57,784 nt of DNA from Beroe ovata. Taxonomy: Eukaryota > Ctenophora > Nuda > Beroida > Beroidae. The DNA is taken from positions 161,854-219,637 of the forward strand of contig CAMPET010000118.1 of NCBI GenBank assembly GCA_946803715.1, given 5' to 3'. The notes beneath the pieces are model-generated. The model did not search any database and was not told the origin of the DNA. It was given only the letters and a program-made list of their open reading frames with translations. Positions 25,101 to 35,391 of the stretch are shown one piece after another; positions within the stretch are counted from its first letter, which is position 1; each line of letters opens with the position of its first letter. Both the position numbers and the translations under genes were made by a program.

Positions 25101-28100
25101 GAGTATGTGCATTCGCCTGTGGGAGTATAAGAAGCAGAAACAATTCTCAAGTAGTAGCAGAGATAGATATCCAGAGATTACGAAGTATACGACCGTGGCC
25201 GTACCCTTGCTGTCCCCTTGCTCTCTTCACGTTCATTGTGCACCCTGTTCCAGAACTCTCTCTTCCACTTCCTCTCAGAGAGTTCCTCGGCTCCTTGTTT
25301 TTTTTCCTGTGCTATTGCGTTACATCTATCTTCCATATCATCCTTAGTATATTCATCCCTGCTTGCTCACTAGCTAGAATACTCATCACCAGCACGTTAC
25401 ATACTGCCAGTACACGTTGTTGTCAATTTGTTAACAGTTCTGGGTCCGGTCACGTAGTGTCTGTACACGTTGTTAACAGTCACGTGTTGTCTGTACACGT
25501 TGTTAACAGTTCAGTGTTCAGTCACGTGTTGTCTGTACACGTTGTTAACAGTTCAGTGTTCAGTCACGTGGTGTCTGTACACGTTGTTAACAGCACGTGG
25601 TGTCTGTACACGTTGTTAACAGTTCAGGGTCCAGTCACGTGTTGTCTGTACACATTGTTAACAGTCGCGTGTTGTCTGTACACGTTGTTAACAGTTCAGG
25701 GCTCAGGCACGAAACGTGTTGCTGAAAGCTCTAGAGAAGACAGATGCCATGGTAGCAGACACATGGGCAGCAGTGCAATGTTTGGCTATGGAAAACGTAA
25801 CGGAGCGTATAGTGGTAAACAAGCTGATCACAATGTCACAGTCGTTAGATACTCTGATCAGGGTCACCGCTACAAAGTTACTGGTCCGCTTGAGTCATCA
25901 TTCGGTGAGTGTGTCAACAAGAAACAACAATGATATTGTCCAAATAAGCTGTCATTATTTCATTACGGCACAATTTTGTTGGGCAGACGCCCATTTTAAT
26001 ACCATGCGACAAAGTGTCAATATAAAGATGTCAAGATGTAAACCCTGTCATATGACACCGTTCTCTGTGTTTTCGTTAATTTCATCAAATATTTGCCACC
26101 TAACTTTTTAGCGAAAAATCATCGTTATCAGGACGTGATACTGTTCATGGTGGCGGATAAATTGAACAATAAACTCTGGATAAACCGATACATGGCTTGC
26201 AAAGTCATACAGAAGATACATACTCGTGAGTAAAGTCTCCTTCTCTAGTTCGGTATTATCATGGTGATCCCAGTCTCCTCCTTCACTGCACCGATGTAAT
26301 CATGATCGCGTATTTCTTGGACACCGACTTTGAGTTGTCATCGACGGCGAAGCACGTCAGAGTAACGACGTCACCAACTCGAGTAATGGGCGGTGCTTTC
26401 ACCTGGATGTAGATGTAGTAGAACCTGTTCACCTCCGTGTCAAGACGGCTTGTCTCGTCGTAGTGCCACTTGGGTCGCGTTATCGTGGTCTTAAAGCCGT
26501 CCTTCTGTCTGTCAGTCAGACAGTAGAGGATGTACTGTTTAGGAGTGTCCTTGTTCTTGAGTGCCATGATGATATCAGTCTGTCCGCCTGCTCTGATGGT
26601 ATTCCGACTCGGAGCTATCCTGACAGTTCGGAGACATGTGGTCACCGGAACGATCTCTGTGTTGAGAAGTCTGAGGAAAACATTGCCCTCCACTGTGTAC
26701 CCTCTTATTGCGATTGTGAACGGATCCTTTGGTATGACCATCCTAGAGGTCCAGTATCCCTCGTGTGTTGTGCTTCGCACCAGCTTCAACTGAGCCGAGT
26801 TGTTGATGATGGCCGTGACGTCATCACCCTGTATAGAGTTATCCTGAGTGATTCTCACCCACAGTACACTCCTCTCTCCAACGCATGGCTGCTTGCTCCT
26901 CTCATTATACTGTGACGAGGGCTGCTGCTCAAACGTGGCATCAAACGTTATGGTGAACTGCCCGAACGTCTTGGCTGAGAGACTCCAGTTTTTGATGAAA
27001 GTGAAGGGGATGATGAGCCTCCACTCTCCCACACACGGACACTGCATTGAGTAGTGCACGATGTTACCAAACTTCTCGCCCTCCGCCTCCGTGCATATCA
27101 TCTCACTTGCACTCCGTGCACCGTTCCTCGACCGTTCTTCTTCGTCCGTGGCTGCAGGTGGCACGAGCTTGACACCGTTAAGTATTCTCCTATCAGCAGG
27201 AGAGTCGAACGTCACCTGTATCCGCAGTTTTCCCACCGTCTCATCTACATAGAATGATAGACGATCATACTTTATGTTCCGTCTGTGACGCTCCAACGCC
27301 GCGAAATTGCTCGGTACATCCCGTTTTCTCCGCCAATAACCCCAGTCCATCATATCATCGGGCTCTAAGTAGGGTATCTCTCCGTAGCTAGGGTCGAGGG
27401 AGTCTTGTACCTTGTCCGAAAGGAGATGAATCTGATCTTTGCGCACCCAGTACACGCTCCCTCTCGTGGCCCGGGCCAGCTGGGTGAAGTTACCATCGAT
27501 CTTATCATCGCACGACCCTGTCAGCACGAAGTTCACGTGGTAATCGAACCCGGCGCACAAGTCTTCCAATTCCCCCACAAAACTCTCATCACAGTCCTTG
27601 CTGCTAGCATCTGTGAACACGTATATCGGAGTTCCCATGTCGATATCGGAATGCGATAAGATGGTGAGCAGGGCCTGACACGTGTTTTCAGGACAATCAC
27701 CGCCCATCGACGCCACCACATTCTGCTCCAAGTGGTTGAGCACGTACTTTGAATGGTTAAACGAGGTCGGGTTCTGATACTCCGGGTCGCCAAATGTCAT
27801 GGCTACGAAATTGTAGATGAAGTTATCCTGAGAGATCTCCACCAACTGCCGTGTAATGTGGATAACCTGTGGAAGGGTATTTGCTGTTCAGAGACTGGTC
27901 TGCAGTCGCGTGGTTTTCAGCACGGTTTTCAACTAATGATACCTAATGTCAATGATAGCTATGCTAGTAACCTGCTCAATATCGTTGGACATGGATCCAG
28001 TGTCGTCTATGAGGATTCCCATGGATATCGGAGCATTGATCACATCCAGCCTGTTGATAATATCCTCCACTGACATTGAATCCTCGAGTCGGCTCAGCAG

Positions 28101-31100
28101 CTCGTCTAACGCTCCGCCCGCTGACCTCCCAACATCCACCTCGTTGCGATTTCTGAAGTAAGCCAGCGCTTCCGCACATATCTCGATGTTAACCTGTGCA
28201 TTCTGGTCGTTATGCAGGAGAGCCTCCTCACACCTCCTGAACGCTAGCTCCGGGTCCACATGAGATCGCACGTGGTACACCTGAGCTTTGTCAGCCAGGA
28301 GATCCAGCTCGTTCAGGTGGCGGGATGCCACATTGGGCATCTGTCCAGCTCTCCCGTACATTTGTGCCACGCGGCATGGGTCTGCAGCCCTTCCCATCTG
28401 TGGTCTCATCTTAGCCAGATACTTGCGCAGCACAGTCTTACGGAAGTTAGCGAACTCATCTTCACGACCGCTGCATGGGCAGAGAACAGCGCCTAGGATA
28501 GCAAGTAGAAACAACATATCACATCTAGTGAGGTTACAAAGTAAGGGATTCCCATTGGCATTCGAGTTTTATTCTGTGAGGTGTTGAATTTCAGTTTTCA
28601 ATTTGTCGTGATTTTATAATCACATTTTATTTCCTGGATCACCGAGTGTTAGGTCAAGTGACACTCCCCTTGTAAGTGATGTAAGACTTGGATTACAGCG
28701 TTCTATTATTAGTGAATTAGATAGGTTGAAATAATCGTTAACCATTTTAATTGGAATAATGCCACAACTACCAGAATTGAATGTTTATTATCGAGAATTG
28801 AACTCCATTTTGTGAAAGAATCAATAATCAAATAAGATCGGGAGACTGATAATCAAATGAAAAACCGAATGATAATTTGCAGCGCTCAACAAGGACATAC
28901 TTCACAAGTTGCTGACTCTCATGTGGTCAGACTACTCAGAGCACATCAAATCGGTGGCTGGAGAAACCATAGGAGTGAAGGGCTACGGACACGTGAGTTT
29001 TCGATAACTGTAGGATCTGCGTAATAATTGTTGCGAGAATAGCACCGAGCACGAATAACCCGCAAGTGCAAAAGTAGAATTGAGGCCTTGCTTCTTCTCC
29101 TAGTCCCCGGACTCTTTGCCCCTAGTCCCCACTCTCTCCCCTAATTAAACCCCACTCTCTCCCCTAAACCCCACTCTCTCCCCTATANNNNNNNNNNNNN
29201 NNNNNNNNNNNNNNNNNNNNNNNNNNNNNNNNNNNNNNNNNNNNNNNNNNNNNNNNNNNNNNNNNNNNNNNNNNNNNNNNNNNNNNNNNNNNNNNNNNNN
29301 NNNNNNNNNNNNNNNNNNNNNNNNNNNNNNNNNNNNNNNNNNNNNNNNNNNNNNNNNNNNNNNNNNNNNNNNNNNNNNNNNNNNNNNNNNNNNNNNNNNN
29401 NNNNNNNNNNNNNNNNNNNNNNNNNNNNNNNACCCCACTCTCTGCCCTGAACCCAACTCTCTCCCAGTCTCCCCTATACCCCACTCTCTGCCCCTATACC
29501 CCACTCTCTGCCCGCTCTTTGAACCCGACTCTCATGAGATCCGCATTGCTCCGTCTCCAGCTTTGCTCCAGTGCCTGTTCCACATGTCTCATCATCTCGT
29601 CACTGAGTGCGGGTGATGAGCCCACCCCACTGTCCCCATTATCCATTAGAGGGAGGGAGTCCTCTGTCTGGCAGCATGCATGGTATCTCTGTAGTTTGGG
29701 AAGGAGTGGTGTGCTCTCCATCCCTCCCTGCACACCCTCTCCTCTGCTAAACGCTCGGTGGGCAAGCACCATTGCAAAGCACAATTCAGCTGGGACAAGC
29801 ATATTATGGGCAACATCTACCATGACTACACTGTTGAATATACCCAATGGAGGTACAATGTGAAGTGCTGCGCAGAGACGAAGTAGAAACCCCTGGAGAC
29901 CTATGACAACAAAACAGAGCCTAACTGCGCCCCACTGTGCTCGTATTCTTCTGTCCACCTCCGGGTAGAACTGCTGGGTTAGCATGAAGAAACGGCGTGC
30001 TGCTCGTATACCGACAATAAACAAGACCACGCCCACAACAAGGAGTGTGATTTGAAGAGGGGGCGGGGTGGTGAACACAACTGTTATCATGATTGTCACC
30101 ATGTAGGTGGTAACACCGCAGTACACCAGGGCTTTGTTAACATTCAGCTGTGTCCGCGTCATGACAACATCTCTGCTGAACTGACAACACCAGCAACACA
30201 CCTGACTCTCGTACACGAAGCCGGGAACAACTGTTGTCACGTCTGTCCAGTGGCCGTAGTACGATGTGATGTACTGGTAAAACTGGAGCATGCAGAATAT
30301 GAGGTAAACAAATCGGAAAGCTGAGAGAATCTCCATCGTTGAGGGATTGAAGAGTTCCACCACACTGATAGTCGAGCATATGGGTGGCAGGGACACAAGA
30401 TAAGCCACTTCCCGCTGCCGCTCCACGCGGCTATCACCATGGTAGAGGAGATGAGTGAAGAGGGAGAGGGTGGCTAGGAGGAGTACAGAGTTTATACACG
30501 TCAGAGTGGTGTACACTGCACTGGGGCACGTAACGAATGTGTCTGTGAAGGAGGGGTACTCATTCAACTCATGACATGGTACTGACATCTGCAATGTCAG
30601 AGGATTGGGTAGTTATGGACTATCGTGAAATTAGATTCATGGGAATAAAGATCCTATACCGGATACTCAACTGGCGGAAAGTTGTCGAATACACTTCTGC
30701 ACTACGCAGTCCACAGTGCACCCGAGCACTTGGCATATAACAGCAGAGCTAGTGGAGTCGTCACAATACCCATGAGTGGATTCTTACACGTGCCGTACTT
30801 ATTGTAGCCGTATATCATTAAGTGCAGGCGGATTATAGGATGCCAATCCCCTGTGTAGCCAATCAGAGAACAGCTAGGCCGTATCACATGTTCACTATAA
30901 CAACACGTGTTTATTAATCTGAGATATAGTCTATCCCCACTGACCCCAATTCCTCATATTCCCGTACACAATGCGCCCAGCCTAACCCCTGCTACAAACT
31001 ACAATACCCCTCACTGTATACAGTAACACGACCCACCCCTACATTTCTATAGGCCACAGCCCACCCTGGCTAAGTAGCTACAATTATTATATCCCTGTGT

Positions 31101-32647
31101 AATATACACTAAAATATCGTGGTATTTAGGTCCTGCACGAGGAACTCTGCTGTAGACTGAGGAAGGGTAACGAGGCTGAGAAAGTGGATGCACTGAACCG
31201 TGTCATACAGCTCAATATGATGACAGGAAGGATGAAGAGTGTCTTCCTCAAGTGCTTCACTGATGATCACGTGTCAGTTAGACTCACTTCAGCCAAGGTA
31301 TTGCTGAACATGAGTATAATATGTCTCTTGAACCGCTGTATACTGACCACGCCTTATACCAATAAGGGGTCAAATAAGGGGCCAAATAAGGGTCTACCAA
31401 ATAAGGGGATTATAACCCCTCTTAAGGGGTCATAAGCCCTCTCTCTTCTCTGTACAGGGTGCTGGACAGCTCAAGTTCGCTGATAACGACGTCACTGAGG
31501 GTCTCCTAGACCTCATATCTGATGACCACTCCCACAAAGTGAAGGCTGCTGCGATAGAGGCACTGGCCGATATTGGTGTGGTCAATGACAAGATTATATC
31601 ACAACTCATCTGGTCAGCCCAGTATCAGCAGGAGGGATTTGTGAGGGCGGCAGCCTGTCTGGTGCTTGCTATGTTGAAAGTCGAGACGGATGAGGCAGTC
31701 AATGTACTCAGGGATCGGTTGACAGCTGACGCTGACCCAAATGTGAAGAGGTGAGTCAAACAGCAGTACATCATCAGCCACCACTCTGATGTTGAATGAT
31801 GACACTCACCCTCACTTCAGAGCGTCGTCGCAAGCACTCCTGATGCTTGGTCTGAAGCCAGAAAAAGATGCTTCCCTCATTACTGCAATAAAACACGCAG
31901 TCAAGAAGCTCGGTTCGAAGGAGGCAATCCTGGCTTCCATTGTCCATGCTGACTCCAGTTCCACTTCTCTCCTGGATTCAGTAATGTCAGATCACAATTT
32001 AGCCAGTGGGGGATCATTGAGCAGGTACAAATAGCACATGGGAACCACTTCTATAGATCATGGGGGTTAAGTGAAGACATATACATGGCACAAGCAGCTA
32101 TTGATGACAGACAGGCACAAATAAACCATTTAATTTGGCAAATTTCCGATTTTCAGACTGAAATCTCGAGATTCGAAGCTGGGTCAGCAGGACAGTAATT
32201 TGACGGAAACAGTGGATTCACAGACCACAGAATCGAAGTGTCCGCGGTCTTCACGGGTAGTTCAGAGGGAGCAGGATTTACAGAAGAAGAAAGAGAAGAT
32301 ACAGGTTAGATCTCACTCCACTGTTCGAAAGTATACAACCCTGTGTGTGTGTGTGTGTGTGTGTGTGGGTATGTGTATAGTTGTCAGGGTAACGGGATAT
32401 GAGTTAATAGAATAGAGTTAGACTACACTTTGGGCCACTAAAGCGTCCGGTGTCCCTATCAAATGTCATGCAACAGTATTTCTCAGTTTTGTGTGTTTTC
32501 TTACCCCACATACAGCCCATACAGTTACACAATACACATACACTGTACAAGTGTACACTGTCACTTATAGTGTCAGTGAACACGCCAGGCACCCATATAC
32601 TCTTGCCAGATCTATTCACTTCCCAAGGGAGGCAGGAAAGTGAATGA
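19140..32647 (+). CDS. HEATR4: HEATR4-like HEAT-repeat protein (20 exons)
   Basis: Exons read from splice sites: 19140-19273, 19512-19741, 19896-19963, 20044-20199, 20328-20413, 20508-20662, 20915-21076, 21159-21346, 21432-21629, 21846-21945, 22028-22208, 22781-22895, 25707-25904, 26132-26225, 28883-28992, 31130-31297, 31458-31750, 31821-32024, 32157-32304, 32516-32647. All phases are compatible and the sum encodes about 1039 residues, near the length I recall for vertebrate HEATR4. The N-terminal third is a non-repeat region ([21 protein letters not shown]). Alpha-helical HEAT-type repeats begin at the exon ending DWDLTEIN and run to exon 18, then a charged tail. Exon 11 inserts a TTPPD repeat. 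HEATR4 is poorly characterised but ciliary/testis-associated. Exons 1, 2, 6 and 20 have the weakest boundaries. Introns 12, 14 and 15 each hold a minus-strand gene. Confidence 0.8.
20727..20773. repeat. Short dispersed repeat, copy 2
   Basis: Intronic copy of the segment at 3080-3130 (CAGACCACTCTG, CACAGAAGTTGATAGC, TAATCACATTTAT). Confidence 0.55.
22565..22765. repeat. Intronic tandem repeat (GATGTTAGTT family)
   Basis: Degenerate tandem copies of GATGTTAGTTGATGTTAG and GTTATGAAGTTGATGTTAG, ending about 16 nt before the HEATR4 acceptor at 22780. No coding role. Confidence 0.75.
23019..23594 (-). CDS. Paired-like (PRD class) homeobox protein, nested
   Basis: A 191-codon frame with a homeodomain at about residues 74-133: F8, W48, F49, Q50, N51 and R53 are present ([15 protein letters not shown] in helix 3). 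Q50 plus YPD and REELA in helix 2 place it in the PRD-like class; the sequence is closest in my recollection to Otp-type homeodomains, but it is divergent ([15 protein letters not shown]) and I would not name it. A YSVEALLA motif at 41-48 resembles an Eh1/octapeptide repression motif. The likely role is a sequence-specific transcription factor. It lies antisense within HEATR4 intron 12. A pyrimidine tract ending CCTCCAG is 1 nt before the ATG, so an upstream coding exon or a leader is possible and the N-terminus may be incomplete. Confidence 0.85.
   Translation of the reverse strand: MLSSDQTSRSTNLNRQFPLEGQQQEHTDTPTPPQAAPPLQYSVEALLAKNDPRIGRLLAQERCLFEELCHRRRRSRHRTRFTIVQLDELEKVFGRTHYPDLVVREELAGKIGLSESCVQIWFQNRRARWRKAVRNGTEPSAAFLNSWLPRCLPYLYVEPGSLAARLTEQVSTEDTARRSEEKLPAYQGGTD
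25432..25702. repeat. Minisatellite abutting a HEATR4 splice acceptor
   Basis: About seven or eight units of roughly 30-43 bp built from CACGTGTTGTCTGTACACG followed by TTGTTAACAG and optional TTCAGTGTTCAGT. The last unit merges into the acceptor GGGCTCAG at 25706, so each unit carries a potential 3' splice site. Confidence 0.8.
26283..28517 (-). CDS. Secreted VWA-domain protein (two exons), nested
   Basis: Exon 1 is 28517-27972 and exon 2 is 27866-26283 (GT-AG, phase 0), giving about 709 residues. Residues 1-17 form a clear signal peptide ([17 protein letters not shown]). A Cys-poor helical N-terminal region precedes a von Willebrand factor A domain starting near residue 165, with metal-binding motif DDTGSMS, later a GGDCPE loop and a TDASSKD segment. 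The C-terminal half has beta-rich, Ig-like spacing ([27 protein letters not shown]). The layout resembles hemicentin/VWA7-type extracellular proteins, which act in matrix or adhesion. It lies antisense in HEATR4 intron 14. The start follows a pyrimidine tract and AG by 7 nt. The exact orthologue is not recognised. Confidence 0.85.
29115..29515. repeat. CCCCACTCTCTCCCCTA minisatellite, interrupted by a gap
   Basis: Tandem units of about 17-21 bp (CCCCACTCTCTCCCCTAAA and variants with CTCTGCCC) on both sides of the N run at 29188-29431. The array overlaps the last codons of the OST-alpha-like frame. Confidence 0.9.
29188..29431. other. Sequence gap (244 N)
   Basis: Undetermined bases flanked on both sides by the same minisatellite, so the true array length is unknown. 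Confidence 0.95.
29494..30594 (-). CDS. OST-alpha-like (SLC51A family) membrane protein, nested
   Basis: A 366-residue frame with about seven hydrophobic segments. It has the Solute_trans_a layout: an extracellular N-terminus, an LVSLPP...STISVVELF segment in an early helix, a Cys cluster CCWCC near the middle followed by a basic TR.QL stretch and a long helix, and a hydrophilic C-tail with acidic and Ser-rich sequence. OST-alpha proteins move bile acids and steroid sulfates at the plasma membrane with a beta subunit; relatives (TMEM184) have other roles, so the substrate is open. It lies antisense in HEATR4 intron 15. The ATG directly follows TTGCAG with a pyrimidine tract, so an upstream exon is possible. 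The stop codon lies in a minisatellite, so the C-terminus is uncertain. Confidence 0.78.
   Translation of the reverse strand: MQMSVPCHELNEYPSFTDTFVTCPSAVYTTLTCINSVLLLATLSLFTHLLYHGDSRVERQREVAYLVSLPPICSTISVVELFNPSTMEILSAFRFVYLIFCMLQFYQYITSYYGHWTDVTTVVPGFVYESQVCCWCCQFSRDVVMTRTQLNVNKALVYCGVTTYMVTIMITVVFTTPPPLQITLLVVGVVLFIVGIRAARRFFMLTQQFYPEVDRRIRAQWGAVRLCFVVIGLQGFLLRLCAALHIVPPLGIFNSVVMVDVAHNMLVPAELCFAMVLAHRAFSRGEGVQGGMESTPLLPKLQRYHACCQTEDSLPLMDNGDSGVGSSPALSDEMMRHVEQALEQSWRRSNADLMRVGFKERAESGV
31364..31432. repeat. Short intronic AATAAGGGG repeat
   Basis: Four or five copies of CAAATAAGGGG-like units, ending in a small inverted CCCCT/AGGGG pair, inside HEATR4 intron 16. Confidence 0.6.
32341..32369. 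repeat. (GT)n microsatellite
   Basis: About 13 GT units in the last HEATR4 intron. Confidence 0.9.
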
Positions 32648-32722
32648 AATCTCGCAATACCCCCCAGTCCCCGCACCTATACGCCAGTGAGACTGCGCTA
32701 ACCCCGCCCCTAATTTAGCTAG

Positions 32723-34282
32723 GTGATCATGGTTCTCCACACGAACTATCTCCTCTACATGTCGCACGCTCTATCGAGGTGGGGAGACCGCATGTGGAGT
32801 TTTGCTATCGGCATTTTCCTTGTGTATCTACATCCCGAGTCACTGCTCGTGACGGCAACCTATCTCCTCATTAACCGAGTATTTGTGTTGCTTCTGTCGG
32901 GACCGATCGGCAAGAAGGTGGACAGGCTTCCTGAACGGTTACCCGCCATGAGAACGGCCCTGCTCGTACAGAACAGTTCTGTTTCCATAGCCGCGGTGCT
33001 GACCATTGTTGCGTTCCATTTCCAGATATCGTACCATTGCGAGAGACTGTACTTCTTCATCATCATGGCGTTCATTACACTTCTGGGTATAGTATCGTTC
33101 CTGAGTAGCTCCGCCTCCAAGATGATAATAGAACGAGACTGGGTGGTAGTTTTGTGTCGGGACGATGCTGACAGACTCAGTTCAATCAACGCAAACATGC
33201 GTCGTATAGACCAAGTGTGTGTGCTACTGGCACCCATTGTGGCCGGCGCCTTCATGTCCGGCTTTAGTACAACTTGGGCTGCCGTGCTGATTGCTGTGTG
33301 GAACATAGTCTCATTCTTCGGCGAGTACAGCCTGCTGAGAGTGGTGTACAGCCGTGTACCTCAGCTTGCGGTGAAAACAGTTCCACCACCACCACCTACA
33401 GAAGCGAGTGAGGGGTCTCCTGCATCAGGGATATTCTGTTTCACGGCACTCCAGAACACCATTTCCTCCTTCTTCAACAACTTCTCTATCTTCATGTCAC
33501 AGGAGGTGGCGCTCCTTGGTTTTTGTCTATCTCTCGTTTACTTGACAGTTCTAGGATTCAGTTCTGTTACCCTGGGCTATCTTAGACTGAACAACGTGAA
33601 GGACCTCTACATAGCGATCACCATGGGGGCTGGAGCAATGTTTGGTATTCTCGGGACAGTGTGCTTCACACCATTCACCAAAAAATATGGTGTATCAGCG
33701 TGTGGGGTGTTTGGTGCTGTATGTCTGGCTGTCAGTTATGCGATCAGCTGGTCAAGTGTCGCGTTTCCCCGGGGGGAGCTGAATTCCCCCGACAGTCCGG
33801 CCCCAGCAAATACCAATAGAACATGTGGAGAGGAAGGGGGAGCAGATGCGTTGTCCCAAATTACCGGAAGTGTGAACACTCATACCATCGTACTGCTTGT
33901 CGGTATCACAACTATCCGATTTGGACTTTGGATATACGATCTTGCCATCTCACAACTCTTCCAAATGTCAGTTCCAGAGCCCCAGAGAAACACAGTGGGT
34001 GGGATTCAGAGCTCCCTCAACAGTTTCTTCGACTGTCTTTTCATAACACTCACTGTGATCATGCCTGATCCAAATCAGTTCGGCATACTTATCATAGTTT
34101 CCTGTGTTGCTTGCATTGGCAGCTGTGTAACCTACATTGGGTGGTTCGTTAAAACGGGGGGAATAAAAAAGGAGAAAGTGATCCAGAAACAGGCCGAGGA
34201 AAAAGCTGACACCCCCGCGAATGCTGAAACCTTGAAGTTGATGGACTCTGAAACTGGCGGTGAAGAGGAAACAGGAATTTAA
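32723..34282 (+). CDS. Ferroportin-like iron exporter (SLC40 family)
   Basis: A 519-residue multi-pass protein. The N-terminus reads LSRWGDRMW in the place of human LSTWGDRMW, followed by matching blocks RDWVVV, RRIDQ and NIVSFFGEYSLL; the C-lobe has FGLWIYDLAISQL and MPDPNQFGIL in the expected order. SLC40 proteins export Fe2+ across the plasma membrane. By alignment from memory, D39 is kept (D22), but H43, C326 and H507 of the two human metal sites are Ser (S26, S281, S467); C326 is also the hepcidin contact. The coding sequence is uninterrupted, unlike multi-exon vertebrate SLC40A1. The ATG lies 10 nt after a CTAATTTAG acceptor-like site and 75 bp beyond the proposed HEATR4 stop, on the same strand. 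A truncated duplicate lies at 37370-38063. Confidence 0.88.
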   Translation: MIMVLHTNYLLYMSHALSRWGDRMWSFAIGIFLVYLHPESLLVTATYLLINRVFVLLLSGPIGKKVDRLPERLPAMRTALLVQNSSVSIAAVLTIVAFHFQISYHCERLYFFIIMAFITLLGIVSFLSSSASKMIIERDWVVVLCRDDADRLSSINANMRRIDQVCVLLAPIVAGAFMSGFSTTWAAVLIAVWNIVSFFGEYSLLRVVYSRVPQLAVKTVPPPPPTEASEGSPASGIFCFTALQNTISSFFNNFSIFMSQEVALLGFCLSLVYLTVLGFSSVTLGYLRLNNVKDLYIAITMGAGAMFGILGTVCFTPFTKKYGVSACGVFGAVCLAVSYAISWSSVAFPRGELNSPDSPAPANTNRTCGEEGGADALSQITGSVNTHTIVLLVGITTIRFGLWIYDLAISQLFQMSVPEPQRNTVGGIQSSLNSFFDCLFITLTVIMPDPNQFGILIIVSCVACIGSCVTYIGWFVKTGGIKKEKVIQKQAEEKADTPANAETLKLMDSETGGEEETGI

Positions 34283-34937
34283 TCTAATCCAGATCATGGG
34301 AAACCGCTTTTTCATTTCAAACTGATTTTTAATTTTAAATAATACTGGGTCAGTTTGTGTTTCACTGAATTTCGACGATTTCGTATTACTACTACTCTGC
34401 AGTTTGCATCACGTCATTACCAAGATGTACGTCTTGTAGATGTGCGAATTTCACCACGACTTTGACAATACCTTTTCAGGCCGCTCTTTGTGCGCAAGAT
34501 CAGCAGATCCCTACGGTGAAATACTTGTGGAGGAAAGACACCCCGGTCCCTGCTCAAGGATAACTAGCACAATTGCTATCAGTTTTTACTTAATTGTTAA
34601 CCATAAGACTAAGAAGAAGCGGGAAGAACAGTCACCATCAATCACATTCATCAGATCAAGGACTTTCATTTAGAGAGTAAGAGAGTCAGTTAGGCTTATA
34701 CTTATAGAGTTAGACTTAGGCTTAGAGACAGTAGTTCCTGTTCTGGTTCATGATTCATCAAATTCTGATGTGCTAGCGCTCAAGAGCTCGTGGTTATAAA
34801 ATCAGCTTTCCACTCGCGTTAAACTTAAAAATAAAATGAGTATGACTTTTTAGGTCTTTCAGTTTTTAGGTCTTTCACTTTCAGTTTCACTTTGGCAGTT
34901 TGGCTTGCTGTTTGTACTGCACTGGTGCACACTGCAT
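34283..34937. other. Ferroportin 3' flank
   Basis: It includes the likely 3'UTR. A short frame (34440-34673) recurs in the duplicates at 35.4 and 38.2 kb but resembles no protein I know. No gene is called. Confidence 0.4.
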
Positions 34938-35039
34938 GTGCACACGTTGCGCGCCCCTATTCTACTCAGTGAACTGAAAAGTCGTAGAAAGGAGACGCGC
35001 AGCGCGCGCGGAGTATTTGGGTCACGCAGCGCGGGAACA
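34938..35039 (+). repeat. Dispersed GC-rich repeat B, copy 2
   Basis: Runs GTGCACACGTTGCGCGCCCC ... AAAAGTCGTAGAAAGG ... GAGTATTTGGGTCACGCAGC ... GGGAACA. It recurs 70 bp downstream. Confidence 0.75.
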
Positions 35040-35109
35040 ACACTGCACAGCATGAAGCTCCATTTCCAAACGATTTCAGATGTCCATGTTGCCTGATGGT
35101 TATACTTAT

Positions 35110-35229
35110 GTGCACACGTTGCGCGCCCCTGTTCTACTCACTCTCAGTGAACTGAAAAGTCGTAGAATGTAGAAAACCACGGAGCCGCGCAGCGCGCGCG
35201 GAGTATTTGGGTCACGCAGCGCGGGAACA
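35110..35229 (+). repeat. Dispersed GC-rich repeat B, copy 3
   Basis: Same unit as the preceding copy with a slightly longer middle (TAGAATGTAGAAAACCACGG). Together with its neighbour it forms a direct pair. Confidence 0.75.
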
Positions 35230-35390
35230 TTATACTTATAAATCACAACCTGATTCTGAGCCACGTTATTGGTGAATTGCATAGCTGAATGAGTAAAATT
35301 CTTCACATTGAGTTGTTATGTGTTAAGAACTACAACTTGTAATTCTAAACACGTTTGTAGGATTTTACCCTACCGTCGGTGCGCGCGATT

Positions 35391-35391
35391 N
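35391..35391. other. Single-N contig join
   Basis: One undetermined base. The left side ends inside a MITE family C element (35356-35390). The right side begins in a divergent copy of sequence already seen at about 34457, so this is an assembly join. Confidence 0.9.

Noticed and set aside
25238-25933. 231-codon ORF with [10 protein letters not shown] repeats
   Set aside because: Translation of a minisatellite; the HEATR4 exon at its end is read in a different frame.
29145-29504. Minus-strand ORFs spanning the gap
   Set aside because: They consist of minisatellite translation and undetermined bases.
32860-33306. 148-codon minus-strand ORF inside ferroportin
   Set aside because: Antisense shadow of a strong coding region.
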